Shown here one piece after another: positions 23,436-35,764 of a DNA stretch of 64,000 bases. Below the pieces are notes generated by a model that searched no databases, had not been told where the DNA came from, and saw nothing but the letters and a program-made list of their open reading frames with translations. Position 1 is the first letter of the stretch; each line of letters starts with the position of its first letter. Location of the stretch: NCBI GenBank assembly GCA_025267735.1, contig CM046304.1, forward strand, positions 17,980,001-18,044,000. The letters run 5' to 3'. Origin of the DNA: Mactra quadrangularis. Its lineage: Eukaryota; Mollusca; Bivalvia; Venerida; Mactridae. The position numbers and the translations under genes are program-made.

Positions 23436-24454
23436 GTCGACAAACTTCACAATGTGAAATGAAATGTATTAGAAATGAAACATTGAAAGCGATCGTGTTT
23501 TGTATTCTTAATTCTACACATAATACACATTTTCTTTATGTTCATAATACACATAATAAGTTGTTTCGTGATTTCAAACGGATATTTTTGAAAATGCCGC
23601 TTACAACATATGTCGAATATTGAGGAAAATATGAAATCCACTTGATTGACTCCATTTTATTATAATAGTACATGATTCAATACAATATGCTTCTGTTGAA
23701 ATGTTTCATGATTCCTGTACTTTCCGTTCGTGCATAGAAATAAATTAATTAAATCAGTACGTACTTTTCTGTGCATTTTCTTCTAACATCTAATTAAACG
23801 CAAACTTTTCATTGCTTAAAATGCATTCGTCTGCAAAAGTACAGCTAGATAATTAAACTCACGAATAATATATATATATTAAATGTTTTAACGTACATAG
23901 AAGTGTGATCTATAACGATACGACTGTGTTGAAAAAATATAGTAATAGTTCAATGGCGGAAACTCCTGGAGACTTTGTTTTCGTTGTTTGTGGTGTTTTT
24001 AAATCTAAAACTATCTCCCTCATTGACACCGTCAAAATCTTTATTTTTTAAACAATCCTTAAAAACTAAATTTCCTCAGAAAGCTTAGAAAATGGTAAAC
24101 AAACTCTATCTTTGCATTGAAACCTTTCATTTAAAATGAACGTCGTATATCTGAAACCATAGTGCTTAACAATCATTATAATTCATACAACATGGAAAAG
24201 GGGCAATATTTCAGTGACAATTGTCATCGTAATTAATTATTTGTTCAATTGACAATACGTCTGTGACACTAGCCGAATTAATCGTATCTCAATTATAAAG
24301 ATGGTTGAATACGTTTTCTTCCTTAACCTCCTCCATAAAGGGAGAAAGTTGTCGTTTGTAAATTTATTACTAAGACCGCTAATTATGTGAGTAAATGAGA
24401 AGAGTAATGTCGAATTAAACTAGCAAATTATAATGATAATAATGAAGAACTTAC

Positions 24455-24594
24455 AACCCAAGACATCTGTACTACGATAATTGCTACAGAACCAACAAAA
24501 GAAATAGATAACAGTCCAAATGATGGTATTAGTCAACGAATTGCCATAGCATTACCAATACCGATCTTCTCAATAACATATGCCCATATTACAC
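24455..24594 (-). pseudogene. Broken copy of MCT-like exon 2 (exon 2')
   Basis: Homologous to exon 2 (20829-20972), with an intact acceptor (gtttcag) and a GTAAG donor. It reads GVIWAYVIEKIGIGNAMAIR and then a TGA stop where the intact copy has a glycine codon. It is 140 nt instead of 144, so the reading phase to any following exon is also lost. No counterparts of exons 3-5 were found between this exon and 23435, so the tandem copy covered only exons 1-2 or lost the rest. Confidence 0.75.
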
Positions 24595-24689
24595 CTGAAA
24601 CAACGTAGGGTAATAAACCTTCACCCTAATACAAATTTAGGGTCGATAAAAAAGGGAAACACAGGCAGCTTATTCGTGATACTAACAGC

Positions 24690-25640
24690 ATCCTTACTGA
24701 TTGTCACACGGATTCTGGTCAAGACGCAGTCGTGATACTCAGATCATATTCTTAATGAACTTTCTTCCTCACGAGATAAAGGTATGCAGACAGACATGCT
24801 TGTTTTTGGTTTTCAACAGCCTTTGACCGAGCTCCCCATCAACGTCTTGTCTGCAAAATTCATCACAATGGTATTCATGGTCACACTTGATGGATCTAAT
24901 CTTTTCTTTCTGATCACTGTTAACAAGTGCTGGTAGAGCGTTCAACATCTGATAAGGTCCCAGTCATCAGTGGCATGCCTCAATGTTTTGTACTTGCCCT
25001 ATCGTTTTCAATTTGTTCATCAATGATATTCCTATTAACATCTTATCTAAGACTCGACTCTTTGCTGATGATGTTATCATTTACAATCAAATCTATATTT
25101 CTGCTGACCAAGCCACCATCCAGTAAAACCTCATCATCGCCATTGTCAGATTGGGATTTTAAATGTTAAATGGAGTTTCAAACTACATGTACTTTCATAT
25201 TTTCAAATTCAGACATTCACTTTTTGTACAGGTACCAACAAAAAGGATTTAATCCCATCCAAGAAAGAAATACCAATTACGTACGTAGATGTTGACATTC
25301 ATTTCATTTTATACAGGGCCAACTGCATCTTCCAACTCCAAGTAAATTGTTTACTTCTCTCTAGTTCGCCCTAATCTTGAGTACAGCGCCGCAACAATGA
25401 ACCCATACAAAAAGAAAGACAACCACCAAAAAAGGAATTGAAATGAACTGATACAAAGACGAGCTGCCAGATTTTTAAGTCGGTTGTCATTGGAACATAG
25501 GAGATCTAAACTCCAGCTTATCTTCTTCTATAAGATTCATCATCATGTCGTTGACCTAAACATGACAGACTATGATGAGAGGTTGTTTAGTAAAACCAGA
25601 TTAAGACATCAGCTTAAGTTTACTTGTTTGTTTGTTTGTT
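24690..25640 (+). pseudogene. Reverse transcriptase remnant, opposite orientation
   Basis: Frameshifted pieces of the same RT clade: AFDRAPHQRLVCKIHHNG near 24820, VLVERSTSDKVPVISGMPQ at 24930, a relic of RLFADDV (DSLLMM in the shifted frame) near 25060, and the C-terminal SLEHRRSKLQLIFFYKIHHH at 25484. It lies between duplicated exons 2' and 1'. Confidence 0.75.
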
Positions 25641-25948
25641 TGTTTGTTTGTTTGTATGTATGTTTGTTTTACTGGATTTAACGCCGTGTCAACACAATTT
25701 AGGTCATTTTACGGCGTCCAGCGCACCTAACCTGGCTTTCCTGGACCATTGTCTATAACCAGTACTCGCCTACCCTTCCACAAGGCCGGAAACTTCTCCA
25801 TATTATCTAATCAATGGAGGACAATCGACATTCGATTGTCAAATTTGCATGGAAGGGTATAACCTCCCCGTGTGGGATTCGAACCCGCACCCCCTCGGGC
25901 ACGAGATTCCAAATCCCGGCGCGCTACCAACTGCGCTATCGACCCGGG
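25621..25948 (-). repeat. SINE family B, full-length copy
   Basis: On the - strand the head is CCCGGGTCGATAGCGCAGTT with B box GGGTTCGAATCCC, followed by a body with CCATGCAAATTTGACAATCG and GAAGGGTAGGCGAGTACTGG. The tail CACGGCGTTAAATCCAGTAAA plus CAAA repeats is shared with family A. It inserted into the RT remnant next to it. Confidence 0.85.
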
Positions 25949-26009
25949 TTATCAGCTTTAGTACAGACAGTTGTCTCCTTCGTTTGTAGCATTATTGTCC
26001 ATTACTCAA

Positions 26010-26150
26010 TGTTCTCTTATTGGGAATGTATACTATGTGACAAACATTTCAATGTGAAACACGTTCTTCTTAACTGTCAGGATCTTAAATATTTCCGCGA
26101 CAATCATTTTAAGGTTAACTCTCTTAGAGAACTTAGACCGTACCAATGAT
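26010..26150 (+). pseudogene. LINE 3' ORF fragment (C-terminal CCHC-like motif)
   Basis: Encodes CILCDKHFNVKHVLLNCQDL followed by RDNHFKVNSLRELR, the same C-terminal region as the LINE fragments at 30.8, 38.9 and 56.1 kb. C-x2-C…H…C spacing is retained in this copy. Confidence 0.7.
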
Positions 26151-26287
26151 CACGTGGTGGTTAGGCACGCGCTTATTAGTCAAATAGCCACAACAGAACT
26201 ACCGTTTTGGTAGCGTATCATTGTATTCGTATTATAAGTTATCTCTATATAATATAAACATGTACATGTATAAAAAATACTACTTAC

Positions 26288-26471
26288 CAGCGCCGACAGC
26301 CAATCCATAGATAATACCTTGTATAAAAGATACTTCCCATCTCTCAGCTTTAAATACATCAATTAGCTCAGCATACATTACACCTAGTCCAGTCGATATT
26401 CCTGCTATTAAAAATCGAAACATTATACATCCAACTAACATTACATAACTTGTAGCTCCGGATACACCCAT
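26288..26471 (-). CDS. Duplicated first exon of the MCT-like transporter (exon 1')
   Basis: This 184-nt exon has exactly the length, start and donor phase of exon 1 at 23252-23435. It encodes 61 residues plus one base, with 42 of 62 positions identical by my count (shared VMYAELIDVF and AERWEVSFIQGI). It begins ATG (MGVSGATSY…) and ends in GCTG|gtaagta. Upstream flanks of the two copies also share a stretch around ACGATCGTGTTTTGTAT, so the duplicated block included the 5' flank. Its own second exon (24455-24594) is broken. Exon 1' is open and in phase with exon 2 at 20972, so it could serve as an alternative first exon of the intact gene. Otherwise it is the only open remnant of a dying tandem paralogue. 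Confidence 0.7.
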
Positions 26472-29400
26472 ACTGAGTAAATGTATAATATGAAATAAAT
26501 TAGATTTGTTTTAAAATGAAACGATCGTGTTTTGTATACTTATTACTAAACATGCAAGTTATTTCGTGAGGTGTCAGCATATGTCGCATGTACTAAGAAA
26601 TATGAAATTACGTGTTATTTTGCATTGGATGCTTGCAACTCAGGCCTTAGAAACCCTAACGTAAAACTAAATTGTCGCGGACAATTACATTCTGGCATGC
26701 GCTTTCAGATTTAGCGCAACGATACGCAATTCAGTCAACACCTCCGCGTGAAAAAATAGTCTCTATCTGAATTATCTTCGGGAAGTTGCTACTGTTAGCG
26801 AATAAATGGTCTGATTTATCAGGTTTATTAACTACTATTCAATCCTGTTCGCCAATATCAGCTTATGCAACCAAATGATCTACGGAATTTCTTTGGTAGC
26901 AGTAATTGGCCTTACACTGAATATACATTAAAACCGGTTTGAGCTATTAATGTGTTTATTTCACAACGAGAATTGGAAATTACTGACTAGTTAGGTTTTT
27001 TCGGAGTTAGTTATCAAATCATAGCTTTTAAGGAAAGACAACGTATCCATTGATCTATACATGTAGTTACATTTGAGCACTTACGCTTGAATTAGCTTCT
27101 TTGTCTTTATTGATAGGCATGGAAATTTAAATATTTATTAGTCTTAGTGGTAAGTAAGTAATCCCTATGGAACGATGACTATTTCAAAAAAGAGGGCCCT
27201 AATGGCCCTTTATCGCGCACCTGAGTACCACTGGTGCATACATGAACAGAGTAAGATTGATATATTTTGGTAATGGTGTATCACACTTTCATTGCATCAA
27301 ATGCTTCAAATGTAGGTTTTGTATAGGAAGATGATCTTTATGGGAATCTGATGTATTAGTCATCACATCTGCCTGTCAGACAAATGTTTTTAGTTGTATG
27401 TGACAGTTAGAGTCAACTACCTATGCTCGGTCACTACCAATGCTCGGTCACCCCATCTAAATTTCAGTAAATAAAAATGGAAACCTCGTGATTTTTGTCT
27501 ATTTCTAGGGCTATCTGTACAAGAACAGGGTTTTGTTGGATTGGGACGATATGGAAATGCTGAAATATGCACATACTGACATGATCAACTCGTTCGTGCA
27601 TTGAAGTATAAATTAGACAAATACCTACAATCTATGCATTTTTCTTCCATTCATCTTAACACAGCGAAAATGGCATTTCTTAAAATGCATCTTATCGCAG
27701 AAGCATAGCAACACAATTTTCAGGTTATTTTACGGCGTCCAGCGCAACTGACCTAGCTTTCCTGGATCCATTGTCCATAAACAGTACTCACCTACCCTTC
27801 CACAAGGCCGGAAATTTCTCCAAAAATACCTTATTGATGAAGGAAAATTGACATTATTGTCAAATTTTCATGGAAGGGTAATGCGTTTTGAGTAACACCA
27901 ACACAAGTGAATGTTCAAATAGTTTATGTACGTACATTATTAATTGAGCTCATACACCCGCTGGCCAAATATGTGATTGAGTAAATAAATAAATCATCTG
28001 TAGATGAATGATCAAAAGAATTATGTTTCTTGTTTACTCACCTGTGAATAGAACTCTCATTAAACATATCTGTTGGAGCCTGAGAATGATGGAAGCATTT
28101 GCTGATTATCAAATTGTGAATACTGAGGCCATTTGTACTTACATTTACGGAATATGTCGATGAGAGTCGTTATGAGTTCGGAATTGTTCGACATTTTATG
28201 TTCGGTTATTTTATACTCCTTTATAAACGTCGATGAACTCCGAATATAAGTAGACGGTCAATTTCTCTAGTTTCCAGAATGTAAAATCTAAACAAATTTC
28301 TCCCGTGTAGCTTACTGATACGTGTTTCAGCAACTCTGCTCTAGCAAGCGTTTACAAGTATCATCAGTGAAACACAGTGTCTCTCTCATTTCGTGAGTAG
28401 CGTGTATACGCACTACTGCTGCTGTTATGATGAATGAATATTGGGATTATTAACTTTTACTCATGATGAAAGGTGATAATTTAATTTACTTTTTATTGTA
28501 TTTTATCATTTACTTAATGAAATGTGCTATTGTTTTAATGTGAAAAAATCTAACACAGTCGTTGATGCTTGATTTGGCAGAATTTATTTATGTTAAAGAT
28601 GTATATTTATAAACTAAATATTTCATGTATTTTCAATATATTTTTGCAACTACTTTAAGATGTCTCTTTAAAATATATCTGTTTAACCAAAAGAGCAACA
28701 TGCTTGCTATCTGCAGGAGAGATATCTCTGCTTTATAAAGTATATCCTTATTGTAAAGTGATATTTTCATATTCGAGGAGAAAACACTGTTATAATCATT
28801 TTATTAGTTTTAATGGTATGTTTTTGCCTAATAAATGATATAGTACTGCATGTCATATTTGACTGCCTACAGGTGTAACATTGTTTCATTTTGGTATAGA
28901 TCTGCATTCGCCTTTTTAGAATTGTATGTAAATATTTTCGCACAATTAATTTGAACAAAAATAATCGAAATTCAAAAGCAGAAAATCACTTTTTAAAAAA
29001 ACAGATTGTTTGCCTTTTAATCATAGGAGAAATTGTGTAGAATATCAATGCGTATGTTTTGAAACATCAGATCATAAAAATTTACGCTTACAGTAATTGG
29101 TTTTAATTTTTCTACGTTTTATGACAATTTCAAGACGATTTTAGCGTAAGATATTATTCAGATTTATTTTGATGTGAATAAAAAAACACATTGTAATGAC
29201 AAAAACCAGCTTGAACAAAACAATCACATTTATTATAAATGCATATAGTATTATTTACTTTTTCCAAAGTCTCACATTGCATGTTACTCAATATATTACA
29301 ATTAAAACATGTGAGTACAGATAAAAACTTAAACTAACGACGTGCATTTTTTTCTAAAAAGAAATATTACAGACAAAGGTTGACCATAAGTACGAAACCC

Positions 29401-29916
29401 TGCTATATTTTTTTTCATTGTACTTAATTTATCAACGTTGAAAATAGAACTTATTGATGAATTCGATGTCCATACAACATCAAGACTTTATTTAGAGTGC
29501 TCGGCTTTATATCTGGAATAATATTTAGAATAACGTAGAAAGACTTAAAATGATACAAATGACATTCGTTAAATGGATACAAGTGAATCATGAGATTACC
29601 GGGGAAGGCTACAGACGTCTTGTTATCAATATCTGATTGTTGACACTTTGTCATTTCAATTATTAAATACAATATTTTGTTATCAGCTCATTTACTAAAG
29701 AGGACACTCACTCCAAGTTAGAATAATATTGTCTTTTATTTATTTGTTTTGAATACGTTATCTCTGTCTGAACAGTTGGTCGTCTGACCTTGTGAACGCA
29801 ATATTCTGTGGAAGTGCCATTTAGCCGGATTTTTTCAACGAAAGAAATCGACTTATTGTTTGGCGAAACCCGGGTGGGCGATCGGGCGGGCAGGCGGTCG
29901 GGTGTCCGGTGTTCTT
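26472..29916. other. Gene-poor stretch upstream of the transporter duplicates
   Basis: A 3' fragment of SINE family B lies at 27715-27880 (-). A short direct repeat (ATGCTCGGTCAC twice near 27425-27455) and a G/C-rich patch (GGGCGATCGGGCGGGCAGGC) near 29877-29900 are visible. No coding exon was supported; 5' untranslated exons of the transporter may be hidden here. Confidence 0.4.
27715..27880 (-). repeat. SINE family B, 3' fragment
   Basis: The TTTTACGGCGTCCAGCGCA…CCTACCCTTCCACAAGGCCGG block matches 25690-25800. The tRNA head is not present. Confidence 0.65.
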
Positions 29917-30239
29917 AACAATTGTATTAAAGTTTTTCTTTACCATATATTTCTGCCATTTATTGTCAGATCTTTATGAAACTTCATACAGTGATAACAT
30001 GCCATGTGATGAACAGAATTAGAAAGTAACTACAACTTCACCTGGCTTTATTATGGATTAGTTCCCTTTGTAATTTTTACATTACATTTCTTGTTAGCTA
30101 TTTCGTGAGATAGTTGCGTGAATCTTCTGTTTTTCTTTATAAAAATTGAATGACAGAATGAATCATTATATATAATGTATATCAAAGCTTCGACTCATTC
30201 TAGTTGAAATGAGCATGGCTCTATTATAATGATATGTAT

Positions 30240-30527
30240 AGTTTCGCTTAATACTAATCGAAAGGTCTAGGGTTCGATTCACGGTTGGGGCTTTCTTTTG
30301 TGGTGTTTGATCATGAAATAATTTCTATGGCTATTCTCCCTTTTACCACTATTCTTAATCATGAAGGTCAGACGTCAGTCACCGAAAAAATATGCGCCTA
30401 GTAACAGAATAACAGCTAAATCCAGAGATTTAGCATTTCCAGGAACGCTGAGTAGGTTGACTGACGCCCGTGATGCAACTTTGATGACCTTTACAATTGA
30501 TACGGCGTTAATCCCCAAGCAAAACAA
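30240..30527 (+). repeat. SINE family A, old copy in unit 1
   Basis: B box GGGTTCGATTCACGG, then CTATTCTCCCTTTTACCACT, CAGTCACCGAAAAAATATGC and GAGATTTAGCATTTCCAGGA, ending GATACGGCGTTAATCCCCAA. It is more diverged than the other copies and is present in both duplicated units, so it predates the duplication. Confidence 0.75.
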
Positions 30528-30786
30528 CTTGCATTTAGAATCATCATATTATACCTTCAATGAATTAGTCTGATCGTATAGTATCATTATTCTAAGAACA
30601 AAAAATTACCGTATGATTTATTCATACACCAGACTGGTATGCAAAAAAAACGGTACAAAATTACTGTAATAGGTCTATTATTTTTATTACCATATTTGTT
30701 ACGCACCTTTACACTATGTTAATGAAGTGTTTGATATGTCTAACATAATGTTATAATGATAGAAACATTGTTTCCAGTGCAGTACG

Positions 30787-31256
30787 TCTTGTGAGTGATG
30801 ATGAATGAAACAAGCTAATAATGGTTACAGAGAAACTAGGTTCAAAAGGTAAACTTGATTACCGGCATAGTCAACTTTTGAGATATTCATATTGTCAATC
30901 CCAAGCTCAAATAGTAATTACGCGATGTAAAATTGGTCATACTAGATTAACACATTCATACCTTCTCAAAAGAGAGGAAGCGCCTAAATGTATACCATGG
31001 GAGGAGCATTTCAATGTAAAACACGTTCTCATTGACTGTCAGGATCTTCAATACGTCCGTGACAAACATTTAAGGTTAACTCACTTAAAGAACTTTTTGA
31101 GTCAGTACCATCATATGCAATACTTAACTTTTTGAAGGAAATAAATATATATAATAAAATATAGGATTTTAAATCATTACTATCGATTAAATTAATAGTA
31201 TCATCATATCGGCGCGATATGACCTTTTTGTATTAGTGCGCCGTAAAACCCAAACA
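30787..31256 (+). pseudogene. 5'-truncated LINE, 3' ORF end and tail (unit 1)
   Basis: An open stretch 30821-31162 encodes VITRCKIGHTRLTHSYLLKR, HFNVKHVLIDCQDLQYVRDK and ends in KEINIYNKI, the C-terminus of an RNase H-bearing non-LTR element. The 3' tail GCGCGATATGACCTTTTTG…GTGCGCCGTAAAACCCAAACAAAC follows. The rest of the element is missing. Confidence 0.78.
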
Positions 31257-31779
31257 AACAATCCCAAGCTCGAACAACTATCAATTTATTTACGCTATTT
31301 GACCACCAAACCTTGCACATATCTATATATACAAACACAATGTATAAATATTCCAATTATAATTATATAGGAGTCCTTTTATCAAACGCACAGTATAAAT
31401 ATATTGCTACATTTTTACTTTGGAATCCTGTATACACGATTATAGAATATTAAACTCACAAAATTTGGTTCAATGATTATTTTTCTACAGAATTGTGCCG
31501 AGAAATTCCCAAGAACGCGGACAATAAATATTTGTATATACCGGTAGTTTGCTTCAATTTAACCAAGAAGTTCTAATGGCTCTATCATAATGAATCTTAT
31601 GACAAAAACAATCGTCAATAAAGTCAGTCGCAAAAAGTCTTATATTACTAATGTTCAATTTTAAGATAATATGTTCAGGTGTAATAGTTAAAATTTAGTT
31701 AACTTGCAGTGGTACAAACATTAAGGGGGCTCGCGAGGCTAAAATGGACGATATCTGATATGGTACTGTTTTGGATCTA

Positions 31780-32091
31780 TTTGTTTGTTTGTTGGGTTTA
31801 ACGCCGTAGCAACACATGATATAGGTTATATCACGGCGGTCAGTCAACCTACTCACTCCTCCTGGAAAGTCTAAATCTCTGGATTTAGCTGTTAACCAAC
31901 TACTAAGCGCATACTTTCGTCAGTGACTGACAACTGCCCTACATAATTAAAAATCATTGGTAGGAGGGAGAATGGCCGTAAAAATAATTTCATGACCAAG
32001 CTCCACGAAAGTATGCCCCGCCCGGGAATCGAACCCACGACACCTCGATCAGTAGAATTGCGTGCTACCAACTGAGCTAGCCGGGCGGCTA
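31780..32091 (-). repeat. SINE family A, full-length with 13-bp target duplication (unit 1)
   Basis: Flanked exactly by TGTTTTGGATCTA at 31767-31779 and 32092-32104. On the - strand the order is the GCCGCCCGGCTAGCTCAGTT head, B box, body and GGCGTTAAACCCAAC-(AAAC)n tail. The paralogous copy at 39924 has the same flanks, so insertion preceded the duplication. Confidence 0.93.
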
Positions 32092-34232
32092 TGTTTTGGA
32101 TCTAAACCGGTGTAAGAATTTCGTTTATTATTTAGATAGTAAATAGCTTAATCAGTTGAATGAGGGATAATTGAATTCCATGTTCAAACTCCACCTATCA
32201 AAGTATCTCCAAACTTTAAACTTGATGTAGACGGAAACAAACTCAAGTACAAAAAGTATAATTTTATGCTTTTTATGCTTCTTACAATCCTGAAGCCACG
32301 TAATTAACTATGAACTTTCAAACTAAACTTGTTCCACTTGAACATTACAATGTTTGGGTAACTTTTGTGAAACTCTAGAAATTGACTAGTCAATATGTTT
32401 ATTGAACTCTGTCGGAAAATATTTCTTTTGCATTAACCAATGATTGCTTTAGCATGTGTCAGAGAGAAAGATAAGTAGGAATGAGAGAGGAGGGAAGGAT
32501 TGGCGTTTGAATCATTTTTGTAATTACTGATCCAACTCATCATTACTATAATTGCTTACACTTTTATTTATTGTTTTCTATTTGTATAACTGTCAGTTTA
32601 AAGTGCACACCTTTCAGTTATTTTTTGCATTGATTCATGTTACCTGGAACTCTGAAGGAATTCACAGACTTCCTGATAATTAAACTTCCACTTGGCCAAC
32701 ACTAAATAAATGTTTTTTATGTACAATACATTCTTGCCATGCATATGACGTCGTAAGTTTTAATAAGACACTTTTTGGCAGCCATCTTGGTTGGCATTGG
32801 CTAGTGTTGGCTAAATTTTCGAATGCGCCTGTATTTTTATTACCTGTTGAATTTGGATATGTCCTATAGTTTGAGCTTTGTTGGTATATGTTTTTTTGTA
32901 CTTTTATGATAAATTTGCCCAGTCTAAATGAATTGTTCAGGGCTGTCTACGCGTTTTAAATAGAAGATTTTGTCATTCACAATATATATCTTCTGTGAAA
33001 CTCAATAACTAAAAAACTAACAGATGCGTAGTCTAACATCTTAAGAATTTCATGATTAAAGTTAAGGTAGTGTTCTTGTTAGCTTTAGGTTTTTCACGTA
33101 TCTGTAATGAACATTAATGTCGCATCAGATGGAAAACAATATGTTAAAATTGCGGCTTATAAAGTTTTGGAAGCCAGAATTATTGTAAGCTGCTTAAAGT
33201 GTTTAATTACACACAATCACTAAATGCTACATATTAATTAAATCATGTTTCCTATGCCATCAATCAATATGGGAAATATAGCCAAAATACAAAATGTAGC
33301 TATCATCCCTAAACATAACGAACAAATTATACAAAAAATTATCATGCGTATGCCAGGCTTCAGAAAACAAATATGTTAATGCAGAACTTGATTTGCAATT
33401 CTCAAGACGTTGTCACTATAAATACAACAATATATTTTGATTCTTGTATTCACACTTCCAGAGATATGCGATTTGTACATAGACTGAGGTATTCACGTTG
33501 TTAATTATCATCATTGTTAAGGATGGAGTACTTTACCTGTGTTTTCTTTATTACATCATTAACTGTATATAAGATACTTAATGCCAGAATTCTAATTGTT
33601 ATAGTTACAGTGTTATCTTGGCATTGTTTTATGAATATACATGCAAAAAACTTCGTTTTAAAAACTAAATTACATAAACGCCTTTGTTCATTATGCGTGG
33701 GTAAAGATTTTTTTCAATTTTATTGTACAAAAAAGTGTTTATGTTATTATATTTTATTTTTACTTTATTACTTTTCAGCTCAACTTTTTACGCATTTTGC
33801 ACTCTTAAAGACATAAACACGTGCGTGATTGTTGGTTTCCGGCTCACATTCGGCGTTTATTTCTTACCGTTGAAGTTTATTCTATCATTGTTAATATTAT
33901 TTACCTAATAAATGTCAATGAGTTATAAAGAACTGTTTATAAAAAAAAAGAAGTAAGTGTGCGATAGAGATGTTTGTATAAGATATGTTCATAGATGCTC
34001 GCGTTAGAAGGTATTTTGTTCCATGTAATGATGCAAAAAACTGATTTTTATAAGGCATATGTCCTTAGTCGTTAATTTTGACGACATTATATACAATATA
34101 ACCCTTTGTTACTGGTTCAATGCTTTAAGCCACTCGAAGATGCGTGCATACCCCACAAAAATGATAACACCATGATCGCAATAAATAAATAAAAGTATTT
34201 ATAATTAAAATAGTAAAATAATAATAATTTAA

Positions 34233-34665
34233 TAAGGCAACTCAATTAGGCAAGCCCAGTCTTCCATAAGAGCCTCAAACAACTTCTGGTTACACAAATG
34301 ACTTGCCTCATGCTATTATATGATTACATAATATCCATTTATCATTACATCATTTTTACATGTTTATAATTGATTGCCGCCAGAAGATTTCAATCAAAGT
34401 TTGAACATTCAAAGACTAGGTCATCAATATTCAATATAGAGTTTGTTATTTTACAGGAGTGTCTGTATTCAATTAGATAATTACATTTTTCAGGTCACTT
34501 GTATTTAATACAGATACAATGATTGTTAGAGAAATCGACATCTTGGCTTATAGTAATACAGTTTCAATGTATAGCTTTAATTTAATTTTAATTGAATATT
34601 GGAACTAAAATGAGAAACGTTGAGATTTTTTATCTATTAAAGAGTGTATCATGGCATAAATCAGT
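34233..34665. repeat. ~430-bp direct repeat R1 (unit 1)
   Basis: Starts AAGGCAACTCAATTAGGCAA and runs through AGAAATCGACATCTTGGCTT to GAGTGTATCAT. Similar copies are R2 (35765-36155 continued at 36615-36660), R3 (42411-42835) and R4 (43088-43515). Each pair is separated by an ATAATGATG microsatellite. Confidence 0.8.
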
Positions 34666-34669
34666 TAAA

Positions 34670-34845
34670 CAACAATAGCAATGATAATAGTAATGATGAT
34701 GATAATATCAATAAATTTAATAACAATAATAATAATGATAATGTTGACAAATGAAAATAATAATAATTATAATAGGTATGATGAAGATGATAATAATAAT
34801 GATAATAAATATGATGAAGATAATGATAGTAATAAGGCAATCTGA
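34670..34845. repeat. ATAATGATG microsatellite (unit 1)
   Basis: Imperfect repeats of AATAATGATAATAATGATG lying between R1 and R2; the longer equivalent is at 42836-43090. Confidence 0.85.
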
Positions 34846-35763
34846 TTAAAACCCGATCTAAAATTTTCCGCTCGCCTACTCGCTAATTTAGATTTGGCCT
34901 TTTCCAAACGAAGGTTCGATTCCGGGCGGTGCATACTTTCGTGGAGTTTGGTCATGAAATTATTTCTACGGCCATTCTCCCTCCTACCAATGATTTTTAA
35001 TTATGTAGGGCAGTTGTCAGTCACTGACGAAAGTATGTGCTTAGTAGTTGGTTAACAGCTAAATCCAGAGATTTAGCCTTTCCAGGAGTGAGTAGGTTGA
35101 CTGACCGCCGTTATATGACCTATAAAATGTGTTGCTACGGCGTTAAACCCAACAAAACAAACAAACAAAACCAAACGAAGGTCACGTTCAGGTGAACTTT
35201 TCTCGTCATAATATTCAAGACGACATTGTTATGATGCGTAACTTGTTTACATTGTCTACGTCACGCAATTTGAAATTAGCCATCCAATCGCAGACTGTGA
35301 ATGATACCGCTGTTAAATAATAATAATAATAATAACTTTATTTTCTGAAGGTAACATTTAGACATACAAAGTAAAACTACAACATATGCCTTAATTTCAA
35401 ATGGCCTTCAACAAAAATTAAATTGCATGTATCAGAATATAAATTTCAAAAAAAAAGCATCAACAACATACAATTTAACTAAAAGTACAAAAATCTCTTG
35501 CACACATACATACACTAACGAAGACAAGACACTAAGACAGACACGTGAAGACAAAAACAATACAAAAATATTTATAAAGACAGCTTGCAAACCTTGGTCT
35601 AAAAGAAGAAATTACGAAATCAAAATGTTATTAATAGTGTTTCGTCTAGATGAAAGCTATGCATTGATTGACCGACACAAAGTTCATCTCGACATGACCT
35701 TCCACGGAGACAGTAGAGATCCTGTGAGACAATGCTCTACAGGATATCTGTTTACGGAGATTT
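34841..35763 (+). mobile_element. Unclassified interspersed repeat with nested insertions
   Basis: Bounded by a 12-bp duplication GTAATAAGGCAA (34829-34840 and 35764-35775); unit 2 has the empty site near 43085. The core (TCTGATTAAAACCCGATCTA … CACGGAGACAGTAGAGATCC … CGGAGATTT) is found in reverse at 61392-61794. Two nested insertions enlarge it: a SINE at 34914-35170 and an AATAAT-headed segment at about 35318-35582. No coding capacity is evident. Confidence 0.75.
34914..35170 (+). repeat. SINE family A, 5'-truncated with 10-bp target duplication
   Basis: Begins inside the B box (GTTCGATTCCGGG) and ends in the CAAA tail. It is flanked by CCAAACGAAG at 34904-34913 and 35171-35180. The truncation at the tRNA B box shows incomplete reverse transcription, as for LINE-driven insertion. 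Confidence 0.92.
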
Positions 35764-35764
35764 G

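Noticed and set aside
33514..33908. 100-residue ORF with hydrophobic stretches, with a counterpart at 41803-42078
   Set aside because: The paralogous copies carry frameshifts relative to one another, and the peptide is rich in F/Y/L/K as expected for AT-rich DNA; no constraint is visible.
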